From: an uncultured Pseudomonadota bacterium
GTDB taxonomy: Bacteria > Pseudomonadota > Gammaproteobacteria > Burkholderiales > Casimicrobiaceae
DNA: 7,239 nt
Direction of reading: 5' to 3'
Assembly: GCA_937958295.1 (NCBI GenBank)
Contig: CALFEY010000003.1
Coordinates: 1 to 7,239, forward strand
Shown here: one piece after another, positions 5,860 to 7,239 of the stretch
How positions within the stretch are numbered: position 1 is the first letter of the stretch
Layout of the letters: each line of letters begins with the position of its first letter
Program-made: the position numbers and the translations under genes
Notes under the pieces: generated by a model
Databases searched by the model: none
The model's input: only the letters and a program-made list of their open reading frames with translations
What the model was told of the DNA's origin: nothing

Positions 5860-6636
5860 GTGACCGTCGAGATCACCGTGGAGGACCGCGTGGCCACGCT
5901 CGTGCTCAACCGCCCCGACGCGCTCAACGCCATCGACCATGCGATGCGCGGCGCCGTGCGCGAGGCATGGCAGCGTATCGCCACCGACCCGGACGTCGAC
6001 GTGGGCATCGTGACGGGTGCGGGCGGACGCGCGTTCTCGGTGGGGGCGGACCTCAAGGGCGCGCCGCCCACCGATCGCTCCTTCGCCTCGCAGGCGTTCG
6101 CGGACGGCAGCAACGAGTCCCTCACCGCGGGCATCGAAATGGACAAGCCGCTGATCTGCGCCTTCAATGGCCATGCCCGCGGCGGCGGGCTCGAGATCGG
6201 CCTCGCGTGCGACATCAGGATCGCTTCCGACAACGCGACCTTCGCACTGCCCGAGGTGCGGGTCGGCACCATCCCTGGCTCGGGTGGGACGCAGCGGCTG
6301 CCGCGAGTGATCGGCTCATCCGACGCGATGCTGCTCCTGCTCACGGGCGATGCCATCGACGCCCAGGAAGCGTTGCGCATCGGGCTCGTGAGCCGCGTCG
6401 TCCCGCTCGCCGACTTGCCGGCCGCGGCGCATGCCATCGCGTCGCGCATCGTGGCCAACGCGCCGCTCGCCGTGCGCGCCGTCAAGCGGCTGGCCACGCG
6501 CTTTCGCGACGTGCCCCTCGAGCAGGGCCTCATGGCGGAGCGGCACGTCTGGGGGCTCCTGCGCGACACCGACGATCGCGCCGAAGGGCGCGCCGCATTC
6601 GCGCAGAAGCGGCCGCCGAGCTTCAAGGGCAGGTAG
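5860..6636 (+). CDS. Enoyl-CoA hydratase (crotonase family)
   Basis: The product is 258 residues, the typical crotonase length. It would add water across the C2-C3 double bond of an enoyl-CoA. RAFSVGADLKG (57-67) and GHARGGGLE (104-112) hold the oxyanion-hole positions (Ala63, Gly109). Both catalytic glutamates of classical hydratase are present with the correct 20-residue spacing: Glu112 in GGGLE and Glu132 in LPEVRVGTIPGSGGTQRLPR. This favours hydratase over the isomerase, decarboxylase or hydrolase members that lack one of them. The C-terminal RPPSFKGR is also characteristic. Translation starts at GTG 5860, with AAGAGG (5849-5854) 5 nt upstream overlapping the carboxyltransferase stop codon, so the two genes are probably translationally coupled. 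The MFS gene follows after 4 bp. The acyl chain is unknown; context suggests it acts in the same pathway as the carboxylase, before or after carboxylation. Confidence 0.94.
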   Translation: MTVEITVEDRVATLVLNRPDALNAIDHAMRGAVREAWQRIATDPDVDVGIVTGAGGRAFSVGADLKGAPPTDRSFASQAFADGSNESLTAGIEMDKPLICAFNGHARGGGLEIGLACDIRIASDNATFALPEVRVGTIPGSGGTQRLPRVIGSSDAMLLLLTGDAIDAQEALRIGLVSRVVPLADLPAAAHAIASRIVANAPLAVRAVKRLATRFRDVPLEQGLMAERHVWGLLRDTDDRAEGRAAFAQKRPPSFKGR

Positions 6637-6640
6637 CCGG

Positions 6641-7239
6641 GTGTCGCATGCACTGAGGGCGTTGCGCTCCCGCGACTATCGCCTGCTCATCTCGGGACAG
6701 GGCATCGTCCTCGTCGGCATCTGGTGCCAGCGGATCGCGGTGATCTGGCTCGTGTATCGCATCACGGGCTCGCCGCTGCTCCTCGGCGTCGCGGCGTTCG
6801 TCAGTGAGATCCCGTACCTGTTCGTGGCCCCGTTCGGGGGGCTGGTCGCCGACCGGGTGGACCGGCGGCGGGCCCTCATGGCGGTGCAGGTGGTGGGCGC
6901 AACCCAGGCCGTGGTGCTCACGGTGCTGGCCTTCAATGCATGGGCGTCCTACCCGGTGTTGCTCGCGATCACCTGCGTGCAAGGCGTGTGTCTTGCCCTC
7001 GAGAACCCGCTCCGGCAATCCATGGTGCCCGACCTCCTGGAGGACGCGTCCGACCTGCCGAGCGCCGTGGCGCTCGCCGCTTTCATGAACAACGCCGGGC
7101 GCCTCCTGGGACCGCTCATCGCGGGCTACCTCGTGGCCCACTTCGGCGAAGGCGCGTGCTTCGCCTTCTCGGCGCTGGGCTACGTCGCGGTCCTGGCGGC
7201 CCTGTCGCAGGTCAGGCTCAATGCACGCGCAAGTGACTC
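6641..7239 (+). CDS. MFS transporter, EntS/MFS_3-like, N-terminal part
   Basis: The frame from GTG 6641 is open for 199 codons to the window edge, so the C-terminal half is missing (family members are usually over 400 residues). ALRSRDYRLLISGQGIVLVG (from residue 7) leads into the first membrane helix. Hydrophobic helices follow at roughly 48-66, 80-99, 103-121 and 140-190, about five or six so far. GGLVADRVDRRR (66-77) is the MFS motif A between helices 2 and 3. ENPLRQSMVPDLL (121-133) and NNAGRLLGPLIAGYL (150-164) match the EntS / 'transmembrane secretion effector' group. Those proteins export small molecules such as siderophores, but many members are uncharacterised. The gene begins 4 bp after the hydratase stop. 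There is only a weak AGG 7 nt upstream, so translation probably depends on coupling. It may export a pathway intermediate or a toxic acid; this is inference from position. Confidence 0.87.
   Translation, partial: MSHALRALRSRDYRLLISGQGIVLVGIWCQRIAVIWLVYRITGSPLLLGVAAFVSEIPYLFVAPFGGLVADRVDRRRALMAVQVVGATQAVVLTVLAFNAWASYPVLLAITCVQGVCLALENPLRQSMVPDLLEDASDLPSAVALAAFMNNAGRLLGPLIAGYLVAHFGEGACFAFSALGYVAVLAALSQVRLNARASD

Noticed and set aside
4276..6174. A 632-codon minus-strand open frame across the carboxyltransferase and hydratase genes
   Set aside because: It is antisense to two strongly conserved enzymes, spans their junction, is rich in His/Arg/Gly, and has no recognisable domain. It is a GC-rich shadow frame.

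Overview
The window is a GC-rich chromosomal segment. Its coding regions end most codons in G or C, and its two main intergenic regions are clearly more AT-rich. Protein style and gene content suggest a high-GC proteobacterium, probably beta- or alpha-. That is inferred from general resemblance only, because the window has no rRNA, tRNA or taxonomic marker. I see no insertion sequence, CRISPR array, phage gene or RNA gene. The layout looks like an accessory catabolic and uptake locus built on acyl-CoA chemistry.

From left to right: (1) 1-479, minus strand: the N-terminal 159 residues of an FAD-dependent oxidoreductase of the fumarate reductase / 3-ketosteroid dehydrogenase superfamily, running off the left edge. 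(2) 480-655: a divergent regulatory region. (3) 656-880, plus: a 74-residue stand-alone biotin carrier domain. (4) 893-2449 and 2490-4061, both minus: two tandem paralogous periplasmic solute-binding proteins of ABC family 5, with no permease or ATPase in view. (5) 4062-4311: a second divergent regulatory region with back-to-back candidate promoters. (6) 4312-5850, 5860-6636 and 6641-7239, all plus and tightly packed: an acyl-CoA carboxylase carboxyltransferase subunit, an enoyl-CoA hydratase with both catalytic glutamates, and the N-terminal half of an MFS exporter-like protein running off the right edge.

A plausible joint role (inference) is this. The two binding proteins capture an organic solute. 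After CoA activation elsewhere, the flavoprotein desaturates or reduces an intermediate. The biotin carrier and the carboxyltransferase, with a biotin carboxylase not in this window, carboxylate an acyl-CoA. The hydratase acts on an enoyl-CoA before or after that step. The substrate cannot be named from the sequence.

The most interesting signal outside the genes is an 11-bp sequence, CAATATATGGA, found exactly twice, once in each divergent region. A shortened inverted copy lies just downstream of the carboxyltransferase promoter, and the biotin-carrier leader contains an inverted repeat. Together these suggest that one regulator controls the flavoprotein, uptake and carboxylase units. No regulator gene is present in the window.
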